This document shows positions 43,854 to 53,145 of a stretch of 64,000 nt of DNA, piece after piece. The stretch's first letter is position 1. Every line of letters begins with the position of its first letter. The notes under the pieces are model-generated. The model was not told the origin of the DNA, did not search any database, and saw nothing but the letters and a program-made list of their open reading frames with translations. The stretch lies in contig NZ_JAJIWP010000001.1 of the NCBI RefSeq assembly GCF_020880975.1, forward strand, positions 62,001 to 126,000, written 5' to 3'. Made by a program: the position numbers and the translations under genes. This DNA comes from Mucilaginibacter sp. UR6-1. GTDB lineage: Bacteria; Bacteroidota; Bacteroidia; Sphingobacteriales; Sphingobacteriaceae.

Positions 43854-46010
43854 ATGGAATTCGGTAAATTTTTTAAACTGCTGCTAAAACATAAGTACAC
43901 GCTTATTGCCATACCTGTAATAGCGGTTGTTATAACTTATTTTTTAGTACGCAATCAGCCTGATGTGTTTACCTCAACCGCGCAACTGGCTACCGGTATT
44001 GTTGACCCTACACAGCAGGTACTAAGTACTGAGCAGCCGCAGGAATCAAAAATAAGCCAGGAGTTTAGTAACCTGGTGCAGATGCTGCGCTCAACCCGGA
44101 TACTCGACCAGGTGTCATACCAGTTAATGCTGCACGATCTGACCAGCGATAAGCCGTTTCGCAAACCGAGCGATCTTTTAGAGGATCTTAACCCGGATGC
44201 CCGCAAACATGCCATACAGGTTTACAGCAGGTTGTATAAAAACAGGCAGGAGCTTTCGCTTTTTGATCAGGATCAGAACGGATTGAACAAGGTGATCGAA
44301 TCCATGCGGTATGATGACCAGTCGCTGCTTAAAACCCTGACAATTTACCGCCTTGAGAACAGTGATTTTATAAACATACAGTTTGATGCCGAAAACCCTG
44401 AACTCACCGCTTTTGTAGTAAACACGCTTTGTAAGGAGTTTATTAATTACTACACCTTTATCGTAAAAGAAAATCAGCGTAAGGCGGCTACGTTTTTGGG
44501 TAAGCTACTGCAAAACAAGCAAGACTCATTACATGCCCTAAGTGATTCCCTGAAACAGTACAAGATCAAGAACCGTGTGTTTAGCCTTACCGAGCAGGCC
44601 CGCAGTTTGTACGGCCAGCTATCTGATTATGAAACACGCCGGCAGGAGAATGAAAAGGATGTAGTATCAACACGCGCGGCTATCCGCAGGATTGATCAGA
44701 GCTTTGACCCGGCCGACAGGCAGTATGTTGAAAGTTCAATGACGCGTGTTAACGCACAGATAACCGAGCTGGATAAACAACTTAACGCGGCCAACAATGC
44801 CTATATTGAAAGTGATTTTGACCCGGCTTATAAAGGCCGTGTTGATTCGCTCAACAATATAATATCATCAAAAATAAGGCTATCGTCTGATAAATATATC
44901 CTCAACCCGCTATCGGCCAAGCAGGAGCTGGTTACCTCTAAGCAAGAGTTGCAAACCGCTAATGTGGTAGCCAAAAACAGTTCAAAATCAATAAATAAGG
45001 AGCTTGGTCGCCTTAACCGCCGTTTTGATAACCTGGTACCGCACGAGGCGGTTATAGGCTCGTACGAAAAGGCTATTGATATTGCCCAGGAAGAATACCT
45101 TACCCTGTTGGCCAAATACAACCAGGTAAGTATGGAGGCCAGCATGTCTGTAACGCTTAAACAAGTGGTAGCGGCCATGCCGGGTGTTGTACAGCCATCA
45201 AAAAAAATGCTGCTGGTTATATTGGCGGGTATAGGCTCGTTCGCGGTATGTGTTGTAGTATTGTTCGCGCTCTTCTTTTTAGATAATACCGTAAAAACCG
45301 CTAAAGATCTGGCTAACCGTACCAAGATACCGGTATTGGGCTATCTTAATTTGCTGGATAATAAGGTTATCGACTTTAAAAAACTATGGGACAGTAAAGA
45401 TCCTGATAAAAATACCCGCACTTTTAAAAATTTGCTCCGGTCATTACGCTACGAGATAGATAACGAGATGCAGGGCGATAAGCTATTGCTGGTTAACAGC
45501 CTGAAAGCCAACGAGGGCAAAACGGTAATTGCCGTAAGCCTGGCATACTCGCAGGCGGTGATCAACAAGCGTGTTTTGCTGATAGATGGTAATTTTGAGG
45601 ATTCGGGAATTACCGGTATGACTAAGCCCGCCATCTACCTGGAAGATTATTTGACCGGGAAGGTTAGCGGTACCGAAAATACATCGGGCATGCTTACCGT
45701 ATGGGGTAACCGCGGCGGTGATGTTTCGTTATTTGAGATACGCCCGGAGCATGAGGTAAAGGAAAAGTTGGACGCTTTAAAACAAGCTTATGATCTGATT
45801 ATTATCGAAGCATCAGCGTTGAATACCCTCAACCGATCTAAGGAGTGGGTAGGTATTACCGACAGGTTGCTTACTGTATTTGAATCGGGCCAAAACTTAA
45901 CCGAGGCGCAAAAGCCAAACATTCAGTATCTCAAATCCGTAAAAAATAAATTCATGGGTTGGGTGCTTAACAAAGTTACCGATGTTGACCCGGCAGACAG
46001 AAAAGCTTAA
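43854..46010 (+). CDS. GumC/Wzc-like chain-length regulator with degenerate kinase domain
   Basis: 718 residues. Wzz domain with two membrane helices (about 13-32 and 450-470), a long coiled coil between them, and a C-terminal P-loop domain. The Walker A equivalent is NSLKANEGKT (548-557), lacking the G of GxxxxGK, and Walker A' is VLLIDGNF. No tyrosine-rich tail follows, so the tyrosine autophosphorylation site of BY-kinases is absent. It controls polymer length and export together with the TolC-like protein. Confidence 0.85.
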   Translation: MEFGKFFKLLLKHKYTLIAIPVIAVVITYFLVRNQPDVFTSTAQLATGIVDPTQQVLSTEQPQESKISQEFSNLVQMLRSTRILDQVSYQLMLHDLTSDKPFRKPSDLLEDLNPDARKHAIQVYSRLYKNRQELSLFDQDQNGLNKVIESMRYDDQSLLKTLTIYRLENSDFINIQFDAENPELTAFVVNTLCKEFINYYTFIVKENQRKAATFLGKLLQNKQDSLHALSDSLKQYKIKNRVFSLTEQARSLYGQLSDYETRRQENEKDVVSTRAAIRRIDQSFDPADRQYVESSMTRVNAQITELDKQLNAANNAYIESDFDPAYKGRVDSLNNIISSKIRLSSDKYILNPLSAKQELVTSKQELQTANVVAKNSSKSINKELGRLNRRFDNLVPHEAVIGSYEKAIDIAQEEYLTLLAKYNQVSMEASMSVTLKQVVAAMPGVVQPSKKMLLVILAGIGSFAVCVVVLFALFFLDNTVKTAKDLANRTKIPVLGYLNLLDNKVIDFKKLWDSKDPDKNTRTFKNLLRSLRYEIDNEMQGDKLLLVNSLKANEGKTVIAVSLAYSQAVINKRVLLIDGNFEDSGITGMTKPAIYLEDYLTGKVSGTENTSGMLTVWGNRGGDVSLFEIRPEHEVKEKLDALKQAYDLIIIEASALNTLNRSKEWVGITDRLLTVFESGQNLTEAQKPNIQYLKSVKNKFMGWVLNKVTDVDPADRKA

Positions 46011-46021
46011 CAAGGCATTAT

Positions 46022-47200
46022 ATGGCGGTTATTAAAATTGTGTGGATAATTGTTCAGGTTTTAATAGGATATAACCTGGTATTGCCATTTATACTTTACC
46101 TGTTTTCGGCCACTGTACGCCGCAAATTGTATCCATCATCCATTGCCGAGGCTGATTATGCTGTTATAGTTACCGCTTATGAGCAAACCTCATCGCTGCC
46201 GGCGGTAGTTAATTCTATTCTGCGTGTAAACTATAAAAATTACCTCATATATGTGGTGGCTGATAAGTGCGACATCAGCAACCTGCATTTTGATGATGAA
46301 AGGGTAGTGCTGCTGCGCCCGCCCGAAACGCTGGCCAATAATATCAAATCGCATTTTTACGCTATCAATAATTTTCGCCGCCAGCATGATAGGGTAACCA
46401 TTATTGATAGTGACAACCTGGTGCATCCGTCATACCTTAACGAGCTGAACAAAATGTTTGATGCCGGTTTTTTGGCAGTACAAGGCGTTCGCGAAGCAAA
46501 AAACCTTGATACTACCTATGCCCGTTTGGATGCCGCGCGCGATATTTATTATCATTATTATGATGGCAAACTGCTGTTCAACCTGGGCTCGTCGGCAACG
46601 CTGGCAGGGTCGGGCATGGCGTTTACCACACAGTTATACCGCGATTGCCTGGAGCGGAAAGAAATTTCAGGAGCCGGTTTTGATAAGGTTTTACAAGCCG
46701 AAATTGTTGGCCGTAACCTGCGTATAGCCTTTACCGAAAGCGCTATTGTGTACGATGAAAAAACCACCCGGTCAGATCAATTGGTAAAGCAGCGCTCGCG
46801 CTGGATAAATACCTGGTTTAAATACTTTGGTTTTGGCTTTACCATGATAGGCAAGGGCATAAGCAACTTTAGCCGTAACCAGCTATTGTTCGGGTTGATA
46901 TTGCTAAGGCCGCCGCTGTTCATCTTTTTACTGTTGTCGGGTCTGTTCATGTTCATTAACCTGTTTGTAAGCATAACGGTAGCCTTTACCTGGCTGGTGG
47001 CATTTATATTGTTTGTACTTGGCTTTTATATAGCACTGGCTAAATCACCAACGGATAAGCGCATCTATCAATCGCTTATTAACATACCAAAGTTTATTTT
47101 TTACCAGGTACTATCGTTAGCCAAAGCACGTAAGGCCAACCAGCATTCGGTAGCCACACAGCATTACCATACCGGCGAGGGCGAAAAAGGGGAGCAGTAA
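46022..47200 (+). CDS. family 2 glycosyltransferase, membrane-bound
   Basis: 392 residues. Starts with a membrane helix, then a GT-A domain with TAYEQTSSLPAV, a DSDN (TIIDSDNLVHP) metal motif, AGSGMAF and a QRSRW motif (RSRWINTW) of polymerising or processive GT2 enzymes, then three or four C-terminal helices. Resembles cellulose/hyaluronan synthase-like transferases. Sugar not predictable. Confidence 0.88.
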   Translation: MAVIKIVWIIVQVLIGYNLVLPFILYLFSATVRRKLYPSSIAEADYAVIVTAYEQTSSLPAVVNSILRVNYKNYLIYVVADKCDISNLHFDDERVVLLRPPETLANNIKSHFYAINNFRRQHDRVTIIDSDNLVHPSYLNELNKMFDAGFLAVQGVREAKNLDTTYARLDAARDIYYHYYDGKLLFNLGSSATLAGSGMAFTTQLYRDCLERKEISGAGFDKVLQAEIVGRNLRIAFTESAIVYDEKTTRSDQLVKQRSRWINTWFKYFGFGFTMIGKGISNFSRNQLLFGLILLRPPLFIFLLLSGLFMFINLFVSITVAFTWLVAFILFVLGFYIALAKSPTDKRIYQSLINIPKFIFYQVLSLAKARKANQHSVATQHYHTGEGEKGEQ

Positions 47201-47202
47201 TT

Positions 47203-47352
47203 ATGCGCATTGATCCGGCAGAAGAAATAATATACAGCGACCGTTTTAAACGCCGCTACCAACGCAGGGTTAACCGTATAACGCGCATACTGGCCATAGT
47301 TTTGGCGGCTTTAAGTACCTACGCGCTTATATTCAAGATCGTATTTTTTTAA
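47203..47352 (+). CDS. 49-residue single-pass membrane protein
   Basis: ATG at 47203, TAA at 47350-47352. MRIDPAEEIIYSDRFKRR, then an arginine-rich stretch (RYQRRVNRITR) and one hydrophobic helix of about 20 residues (ILAIVLAALSTYALIFKIVFF). Starts three bases after the GT2 stop and ends ten bases before the polymerase start. Positive-inside rule gives a cytoplasmic N-terminus. Perhaps a small partner of the GT2 or polymerase. No homolog known to me. Confidence 0.6.
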   Translation: MRIDPAEEIIYSDRFKRRYQRRVNRITRILAIVLAALSTYALIFKIVFF

Positions 47353-47362
47353 AACAGCACCA

Positions 47363-48895
47363 GTGGATAATTTTCAGCTTAAAATAGATAACTCGTTAAG
47401 TGCCGCGGGCACCGGTAACGGGCTGTTTGGCAAGCTGAAAAAGCTGCTTTTTATTGATAAGCTCAATAACGGTGTCGGCATAGCCTTACTGCTTGTTTTG
47501 GGTGTTGTTTTTAGTGCCGGTATTGCCAAATTCGGCGCTATTTTCGGCGCGTTGATATTCGCGGCTATTATAGCGGTTTGGGTATTGGCAGGCATCATTG
47601 TATCTATCGAGTTTGGTATACTGGTACTCATGGTAATGGCATTTATGCTGTTTATGCTGATGCGTATAGGTGTATCGGGGCCTATTGGTATTTTGATGGA
47701 TGCCCTGCAGGTAATGCTCATGATAAGTTCGCTGGTACGCCTTAAACGTGAGCGAAACTGGGAGTTGGTGCGTGGGCCTGTCAGCATAGCCATTTTGGTG
47801 TGGATTGGCTACAACGTGTTGCAGTTTGCTAACCCCATGGCCGAATCGAGGATGGCCTGGGTATATAGTATACGTACCGTAGCCATTGTGCTGCTGAGTT
47901 ACTTTGTATTTGTATATAACATCCGCACACTGCGTATGGTGCGTATTATATTTAAGCTGTGGCTGGTGCTCGGGCTTATAGCGGCATTATATGCTTACAA
48001 GCAGGAGTATATCGGCTTCTCGGCTGTGGAAGATGCTTACCTGCATTCAGATCCGGAGATAGCAGGGTTACTTTTTATTGGCGGGCACTGGCGTAAATTC
48101 TCCATATTTTCTGACCCGGTAGTGTTTGCCTACAACATGGTAATGGTATCTATCATCTGTATTTGTATAGCTGCCGGTAAATTCAAAATATGGCAAAAAG
48201 TACTGGCCATTATTTTTACCTGCCTCTACCTGCAATCAATGCTGTTTTCGGGTACGCGTGGTGCCAACGTGCTGCTGCCCGCGGCTATGGTGCTGTTCGC
48301 CATCATGAATTATAATAAAAAAGTGCTGGTATTTGCCATTTTAGGCGCCATGTTTTTACTGGTACTTATTAATATACCTACAAGCAACCCCAATATTGTG
48401 CGCTTTCAAACCGCTTTCAGGCCTAATAACGACGACTCTTACAACCTGCGAAAATATAATCAGAAACGTATACAACCCTACATACAAACACACCCGTTTG
48501 GGGGTGGCTTAGGCGCTACAGGCACCTGGGGTAAGCGTTTCGCGCCCGGCTCGTACCTGGCTAACTTTCCGCCTGATAGTGGTTACATACGAGTGGCGGT
48601 TGAACTTGGCCCCATCGGTTTGATTATCTTCTGTACCATGGTTTTTACCATCCTCAGAAAAGGCATTAACTATTTTTACCGCATTCGCGATCCGGAACTG
48701 CGAACCTACTGCCTGGCCATGACGCTGGTGATCTTCGCTTACAACGTTGCTAACTTTCCGCAGGAGGCATTGGTGCAGTACCCGTCGAATATCCTGTTTT
48801 CGGTAGCGGCTGCGTTAATTACCGTTACTTACCGGCTTGACCGCGAGCAGAACCGCAATGCTGAACAAGCGGAGCCTGAACTTATAAAATACTGA
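47363..48895 (+). CDS. wzy: O-antigen ligase/Wzy-type polymerase
   Basis: 510 residues, GTG start. About 11-12 membrane helices. A Wzy_C-like region is seen: GTRGANVLLPAAMVLF before the large loop and HPFGGGLGATGTWGKRFAPG in it, followed by the GYIRVAVELGPIGL segment. Polymerises lipid-linked repeat units in the periplasm. Placement between GT2 and GT4 genes in an exopolysaccharide locus fits. Confidence 0.85.
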   Translation: MDNFQLKIDNSLSAAGTGNGLFGKLKKLLFIDKLNNGVGIALLLVLGVVFSAGIAKFGAIFGALIFAAIIAVWVLAGIIVSIEFGILVLMVMAFMLFMLMRIGVSGPIGILMDALQVMLMISSLVRLKRERNWELVRGPVSIAILVWIGYNVLQFANPMAESRMAWVYSIRTVAIVLLSYFVFVYNIRTLRMVRIIFKLWLVLGLIAALYAYKQEYIGFSAVEDAYLHSDPEIAGLLFIGGHWRKFSIFSDPVVFAYNMVMVSIICICIAAGKFKIWQKVLAIIFTCLYLQSMLFSGTRGANVLLPAAMVLFAIMNYNKKVLVFAILGAMFLLVLINIPTSNPNIVRFQTAFRPNNDDSYNLRKYNQKRIQPYIQTHPFGGGLGATGTWGKRFAPGSYLANFPPDSGYIRVAVELGPIGLIIFCTMVFTILRKGINYFYRIRDPELRTYCLAMTLVIFAYNVANFPQEALVQYPSNILFSVAAALITVTYRLDREQNRNAEQAEPELIKY

Positions 48896-48899
48896 TACC

Positions 48900-50114
48900 A
48901 TGAGCGCTATTGACAGCATACAAAACCGCGACATAGTAATTGTAGGGCAGCAACCCTGGGATGTTGAGATAGGCAGCAACTGCAAAAACCTGGCCCTTGA
49001 ATTTAGTAAGCATAACCGGGTGCTGTATGTAAATTCGCCGCTCGACCGTATTACGCTTTACAAACAAAAGCATGATGCTAAGGTTCAAAAACGCATTGAT
49101 GTTATTAATGGCAAAACCAACGGACTTGTAACCTTACAGGATAACCTGTGGAATTTATATCCTGATAAAATGATCGAATCCATCAACTGGGTTCGTGGTA
49201 ATTTTGTATATGATGTTTTAAACAAGATCAATAATAAGCGCTTCGCGGCATCCATCAGCAAGGCTATAAAGCAACTGGGTTTTAAGGATGTCATCCTGTT
49301 TAATGATAACGACATGTTCAGGAGCTTTTACCTGAAGGAGCTATTGCAGCCCGATGTAAGCATCTATTACTCGCGAGATTATATGCTGTATGTTGATTAC
49401 TGGAAACGCCACGGCGAACGTATTGAACCTTTGATTATAGCCAAAAGCGACCTTTGCGTAGCCAACTCCACTTACCTGGCAAGCTACTGCGGCAAATACA
49501 ATAAAAATTCGTTTTACGTAGGGCAGGGCTGTGATCTGGAAATGTTTACCAACCAAACCGGCTTACCTGTTCCGGATGATCTGTCGGGAATCAGTAAGCC
49601 CATTATCGGTTACGTAGGCGCGTTACAAAGCATCAGGCTTGATATTGACCTGCTGGCCCATATAGCCACTACAAAACCTGAATGGAGCATTGTTTTGGTA
49701 GGCCCCGAGGATAATGAATTCCAGGCCAGCAATTTGCACGATATACCTAACATTCACTTTTTAGGTGCAAAGCCCGGCGATATGCTACCTGCCTATATCA
49801 ACGCTTTTAATGTATGCCTTAACCCGCAAAAGGTTAATCAGGTTACAATTGGCAATTATCCCCGCAAAATTGACGAGTACCTGGCCATGGGTAAACCAAC
49901 CGTTGCCACCCGTACCGAGGCCATGAGCGTTTTTGAGGAACACACCTATTTGTGCGATACCAAGGAAGATTATGTTAATGCCATCCAAAAAGGGTTGGAC
50001 GAAGATTCACCCGAAAAACAGCAGGAGCGCGTAGCCTTTGCGTCAACCCATACCTGGGAGAATAATGTAAAGGCGATTTATAAAGCTATTATTACGGTTA
50101 AGGCCGGTAATTAA
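48900..50114 (+). CDS. family 4-like glycosyltransferase
   Basis: 404 residues. GT-B fold: an N-terminal acceptor domain (QQPWDVEIGSNCKNLA) and a C-terminal donor domain with IGYVGALQSIRLD, VGPEDNEF and PRKIDEYLAMGKPTVATR (E-x7-E motif: E and E separated by DEYLAMGKP). Acts in the cytoplasm to add a sugar to a lipid-linked chain. The stop overlaps the next minus-strand gene by four bases, convergently. Confidence 0.9.
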   Translation: MSAIDSIQNRDIVIVGQQPWDVEIGSNCKNLALEFSKHNRVLYVNSPLDRITLYKQKHDAKVQKRIDVINGKTNGLVTLQDNLWNLYPDKMIESINWVRGNFVYDVLNKINNKRFAASISKAIKQLGFKDVILFNDNDMFRSFYLKELLQPDVSIYYSRDYMLYVDYWKRHGERIEPLIIAKSDLCVANSTYLASYCGKYNKNSFYVGQGCDLEMFTNQTGLPVPDDLSGISKPIIGYVGALQSIRLDIDLLAHIATTKPEWSIVLVGPEDNEFQASNLHDIPNIHFLGAKPGDMLPAYINAFNVCLNPQKVNQVTIGNYPRKIDEYLAMGKPTVATRTEAMSVFEEHTYLCDTKEDYVNAIQKGLDEDSPEKQQERVAFASTHTWENNVKAIYKAIITVKAGN

Positions 50115-50881
50115 TCCCGCTTGGTTTTAAAGGTTGCCAGGTCGTAATTATGTTTGATGTTACGGTAGATCATCCGGGCAAAGGTTATAAATGGATTGCT
50201 GCTCTGCCTGAAATCGCTGCGTGTCATGGTTGATGGTTCATCGTCAGGATTCACCTGGTCAAACAAACCCTTAAAGTCTTCATAAAATACGGCCTTCCCT
50301 TTATTTTTGAGGAATGAGATCGCCATTAAAAATTCTGTACGGTCGCCTTTCAGGCCCTCGGCATAACGCCCAAACTTACTGAAGAACGAGGTACGGCGCA
50401 GGTGTGGATGATCACTATAAACGTGAAATTTGCGATAACCCAACTTCCACACGCTGAACATCATCTCCGAAAATCCTTTACGCAGCGGTTTTAAGTATGG
50501 ATACTTAAAGTAAGCGTAAAAGCGCGCCATATCCAGTTCAGGGCGCTCGTTTAACAGATCCAAAGCATCCTGTAAATGTTCGGCATAACCCGGAAACGGA
50601 TCAAAATCTTCCTGGACATATAAGGTGTATGGTGTTTGCACGGCATCCTGCCCCTTGTTAATATTGTTACCCAGCCCACGGTTCTTTGGCGTGGTAATCA
50701 GCCTGAAATTATAGGTAATGGCCAGCTCACGCAACTTGTCCAGGTGCTCGGGGCGGCTGCCATCGTCAGACACCACAATGTCGGCAAAGTTGATGTTCTG
50801 GTTAGCAAAGGCCTGCAGCAGGCGCTGTAACGACTGGCTGCGGTTATAATGGGTTACAAGCAGGGTAATGGTATCAAACAT
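50111..50881 (-). CDS. family 2 glycosyltransferase, tandem copy 1
   Basis: 256 residues. VTHYNRSQSLQRLLQA, VVSDDGSRPEHLDKL, NRGLGNNINKGQDAVQTPY and the DXD-type QEDFDPFPG. A long central hydrophilic loop. Close paralog of the next gene (shared NRGLGNNINKGQD and YSDHPHLRRTSFF), so a recent tandem duplication. Convergent with the GT4 gene by a four-base overlap. Confidence 0.9.
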   Translation of the reverse strand: MFDTITLLVTHYNRSQSLQRLLQAFANQNINFADIVVSDDGSRPEHLDKLRELAITYNFRLITTPKNRGLGNNINKGQDAVQTPYTLYVQEDFDPFPGYAEHLQDALDLLNERPELDMARFYAYFKYPYLKPLRKGFSEMMFSVWKLGYRKFHVYSDHPHLRRTSFFSKFGRYAEGLKGDRTEFLMAISFLKNKGKAVFYEDFKGLFDQVNPDDEPSTMTRSDFRQSSNPFITFARMIYRNIKHNYDLATFKTKRD

Positions 50882-50886
50882 GGTTT

Positions 50887-51681
50887 TTATACTTTCTTAA
50901 ACAGCACATCATAGGTCCACCTCAGCAGCTTAAATTGCAGGTATACCGCCCTTGCTGCCAGGGCAAGCGGGTTTTTGCTTTCGCGCCATGAGGCACGGCC
51001 CATGGTGCTGGGCTCATCCGACGAGTTTTTTTGATAGAACAGATCGGTAAAACGGTCAAAAAATATGCCTTTGCCCTTATGCTGAATAAATGATAATGCC
51101 ATGCGGTACTCTGTAATATCGCCCTTTATACCTTCGGGATAGCGCCCGAATTTTTGCAGAAAGGTGCTGCGGCGCAAATGCGGGTGATCGCTGTATACAT
51201 AAAATTTGAGGTGGTTATTTTTAAATGGCGATGCCGAAAACCTCATCTCCGAAAAGCCTTTGTTATAAGGCTTGGTGTACGGATATTTAAAGTATGCGTA
51301 AAATCGGGCTATGTCAAGCTCCGGGTCGGTATTAAAAAATTGCAGGGCATCCTTAAAATGTGTGGCAAATATCTCCTTCGGTTCAAAATCCTCCTGAACA
51401 TACAAGGTGTAAGGCGTTTGCACGGCATCCTGCCCTTTATTGATGTTGTTGCCCAGTCCCCGGTTTTTAGGGGTGGTTACCAGGCGATAGTTGTAGTCGG
51501 GCTGCATGGCTTCCAGTTTTTCAAGATGCTCGGGGCGGCTGCCATCGTCAGACACTACTATGTCGCCAAAAGTTATACCCTGCGCCCTGAAAGCGTTAAG
51601 CAATCTTTCGAGCGAGCGGCTGCGGTTATAGTGGGTAACCAGCAGGGTAACATCCTTAAAATGTAAATCAGGATCGGTCAT
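50887..51681 (-). CDS. family 2 glycosyltransferase, tandem copy 2
   Basis: 264 residues. Same signature residues (VVSDDGSRPEHLEKL, QEDFEPKEI, YSDHPHLRRSTFL). Ends five bases before the start of its paralog, so the pair is co-transcribed. The C-terminal 40 residues contain a hydrophobic, tryptophan-containing tail (LLRWTYDVLFKKV). Confidence 0.9.
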   Translation of the reverse strand: MTDPDLHFKDVTLLVTHYNRSRSLERLLNAFRAQGITFGDIVVSDDGSRPEHLEKLEAMQPDYNYRLVTTPKNRGLGNNINKGQDAVQTPYTLYVQEDFEPKEIFATHFKDALQFFNTDPELDIARFYAYFKYPYTKPYNKGFSEMRFSASPFKNNHLKFYVYSDHPHLRRSTFLQKFGRYPEGIKGDITEYRMALSFIQHKGKGIFFDRFTDLFYQKNSSDEPSTMGRASWRESKNPLALAARAVYLQFKLLRWTYDVLFKKV

Positions 51682-51702
51682 ACAATCTTTTACGCAATTT
51701 AT

Positions 51703-51724
51703 ACCGTATAAGGTTTAATATTGC
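51703..51724. promoter_or_regulatory. shared exopolysaccharide motif, copy 2
   Basis: ACCGTATAAGGTTTA followed by ATATTGC, matching 43111-43131. It lies in the divergent region between the GT2 pair (start 51681) and the flippase (51807). Confidence 0.4.
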
Positions 51725-51806
51725 TTTGTTTATTTTTTTAAGCTAATATGCAATAAAAACATGTTTTATCAATAGGTGTTTTATAAACGCTGTATAACAA
51801 CTGTTC

Positions 51807-53144
51807 ATGCTATCAAAACTACTGGCCTTAATTAAAAACAAGCATTTCCTGTCATTAGCGGGCAACATCATCATGTCCGGATTGGGTATGCTTACCACCG
51901 CCATTATTTACCGCTCGCTCACCCTTGCCGAGGTAGGTATATGGGTTATTTTTCAAACCACCATACTTTTTGTTGATACCTTCAGGTCAGGGTTTCTTAC
52001 TACCGCTTTTATTAAATTTTATGCCGGTGCAACGCCCGAGCGCGCTGCCGAAGTGGTAGGCTCAACGTGGTATATCGCGCTGGGAATAACCGGTACATTG
52101 ATATTGCTTAACCTGCCTGTGCTGTTTTTTATGCAGCATATTCAGGATGGCGGGTATATTTTATTTTTTAAATATTTTGGGTTAACATACATCCTGTCGT
52201 TACCCTGGTTTATAGCCAGTTGCGTATTACAGGGCGAGCAGCGGTTTGACAGGCTTTTGTACGTGCGCTTTGTTAACCAGGGCAGTTTTATACTGATAGT
52301 AGTACTGCTGCTGATATTTGGTAAAGCTACTTTGTTTACTGTATTGTATGCCTACCTGGCATCGCATGGGTTAACCAGCCTGTACACGCTGGTTATGCGC
52401 TGGACGAGGTTTAACACCATTGGCAAACGTACTAAAGAAACCACTGCCAGCATTTTTAACTTTGGTAAGTTCAGTGTGGGTACCACACTTAGCTCAAATA
52501 TGTTCAGGCTGTCTGATGTGGCTATAATCAACCACTTTTTAGGTGCCGCGCCGGTGGCTATCTATAATCTCGGGCAAACATTAATGCAACTGGTAGAGAT
52601 ACCTTTGCGCAGTTTCGCGGCTACAGGTATGCCATCATTATCTGCGGCATACAACCAAAACAGCCGCAGCGAGGTGATCTACATCATGAAAAAATATATA
52701 GGCCTGATCACCGTAGTGCTTATACCCGCTGCTATTGTTGCCGTTTTACTTGCCGATGTGCCTATTTATATGATAGGCGGCGGTAAATATGTAGGTACCG
52801 AGGCTGCTAACGTGTTCCGTTTGTTCATGACGTTCGCGCTGCTTTACCCGGCCGACCGTTTCTTTGCCCTCACGCTTGATGTTATACACAAACCTAAAGT
52901 AAACTTTTATAAAGTGCTGGTAATGCTTGCCGCCAACATTGTATTTGATGTTCTTGGCGTAGTGCTGTTAAAAAGCATATACGGCATAGCCATAGCAACC
53001 GTTGTACCAACGCTGATAGCCGTGGTGGTGGGTTATGTGGCCCTGAACCGCTACCATAAATTCCCGTTTTTAAGTGTATACGCTTTAGGTTTTTCGGAAG
53101 CGAAGATATATTGGGGACAGATAAGGCAAAAACTGAAATTTTAA
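51807..53144 (+). CDS. wzx: Wzx-type polysaccharide flippase (MATE/MVF superfamily)
   Basis: 445 residues with about 12-14 helices. N-terminal motif GNIIMSGLGMLTTAIIYRSLTLAEVGIW is the Polysacc_synt/Wzx pattern. Flips undecaprenyl-linked repeat units to the periplasm for Wzy. No signal peptide cleavage. The adjacent acyltransferase gene on the other strand starts two bases after its end. Confidence 0.88.
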   Translation: MLSKLLALIKNKHFLSLAGNIIMSGLGMLTTAIIYRSLTLAEVGIWVIFQTTILFVDTFRSGFLTTAFIKFYAGATPERAAEVVGSTWYIALGITGTLILLNLPVLFFMQHIQDGGYILFFKYFGLTYILSLPWFIASCVLQGEQRFDRLLYVRFVNQGSFILIVVLLLIFGKATLFTVLYAYLASHGLTSLYTLVMRWTRFNTIGKRTKETTASIFNFGKFSVGTTLSSNMFRLSDVAIINHFLGAAPVAIYNLGQTLMQLVEIPLRSFAATGMPSLSAAYNQNSRSEVIYIMKKYIGLITVVLIPAAIVAVLLADVPIYMIGGGKYVGTEAANVFRLFMTFALLYPADRFFALTLDVIHKPKVNFYKVLVMLAANIVFDVLGVVLLKSIYGIAIATVVPTLIAVVVGYVALNRYHKFPFLSVYALGFSEAKIYWGQIRQKLKF

Positions 53145-53145
53145 T

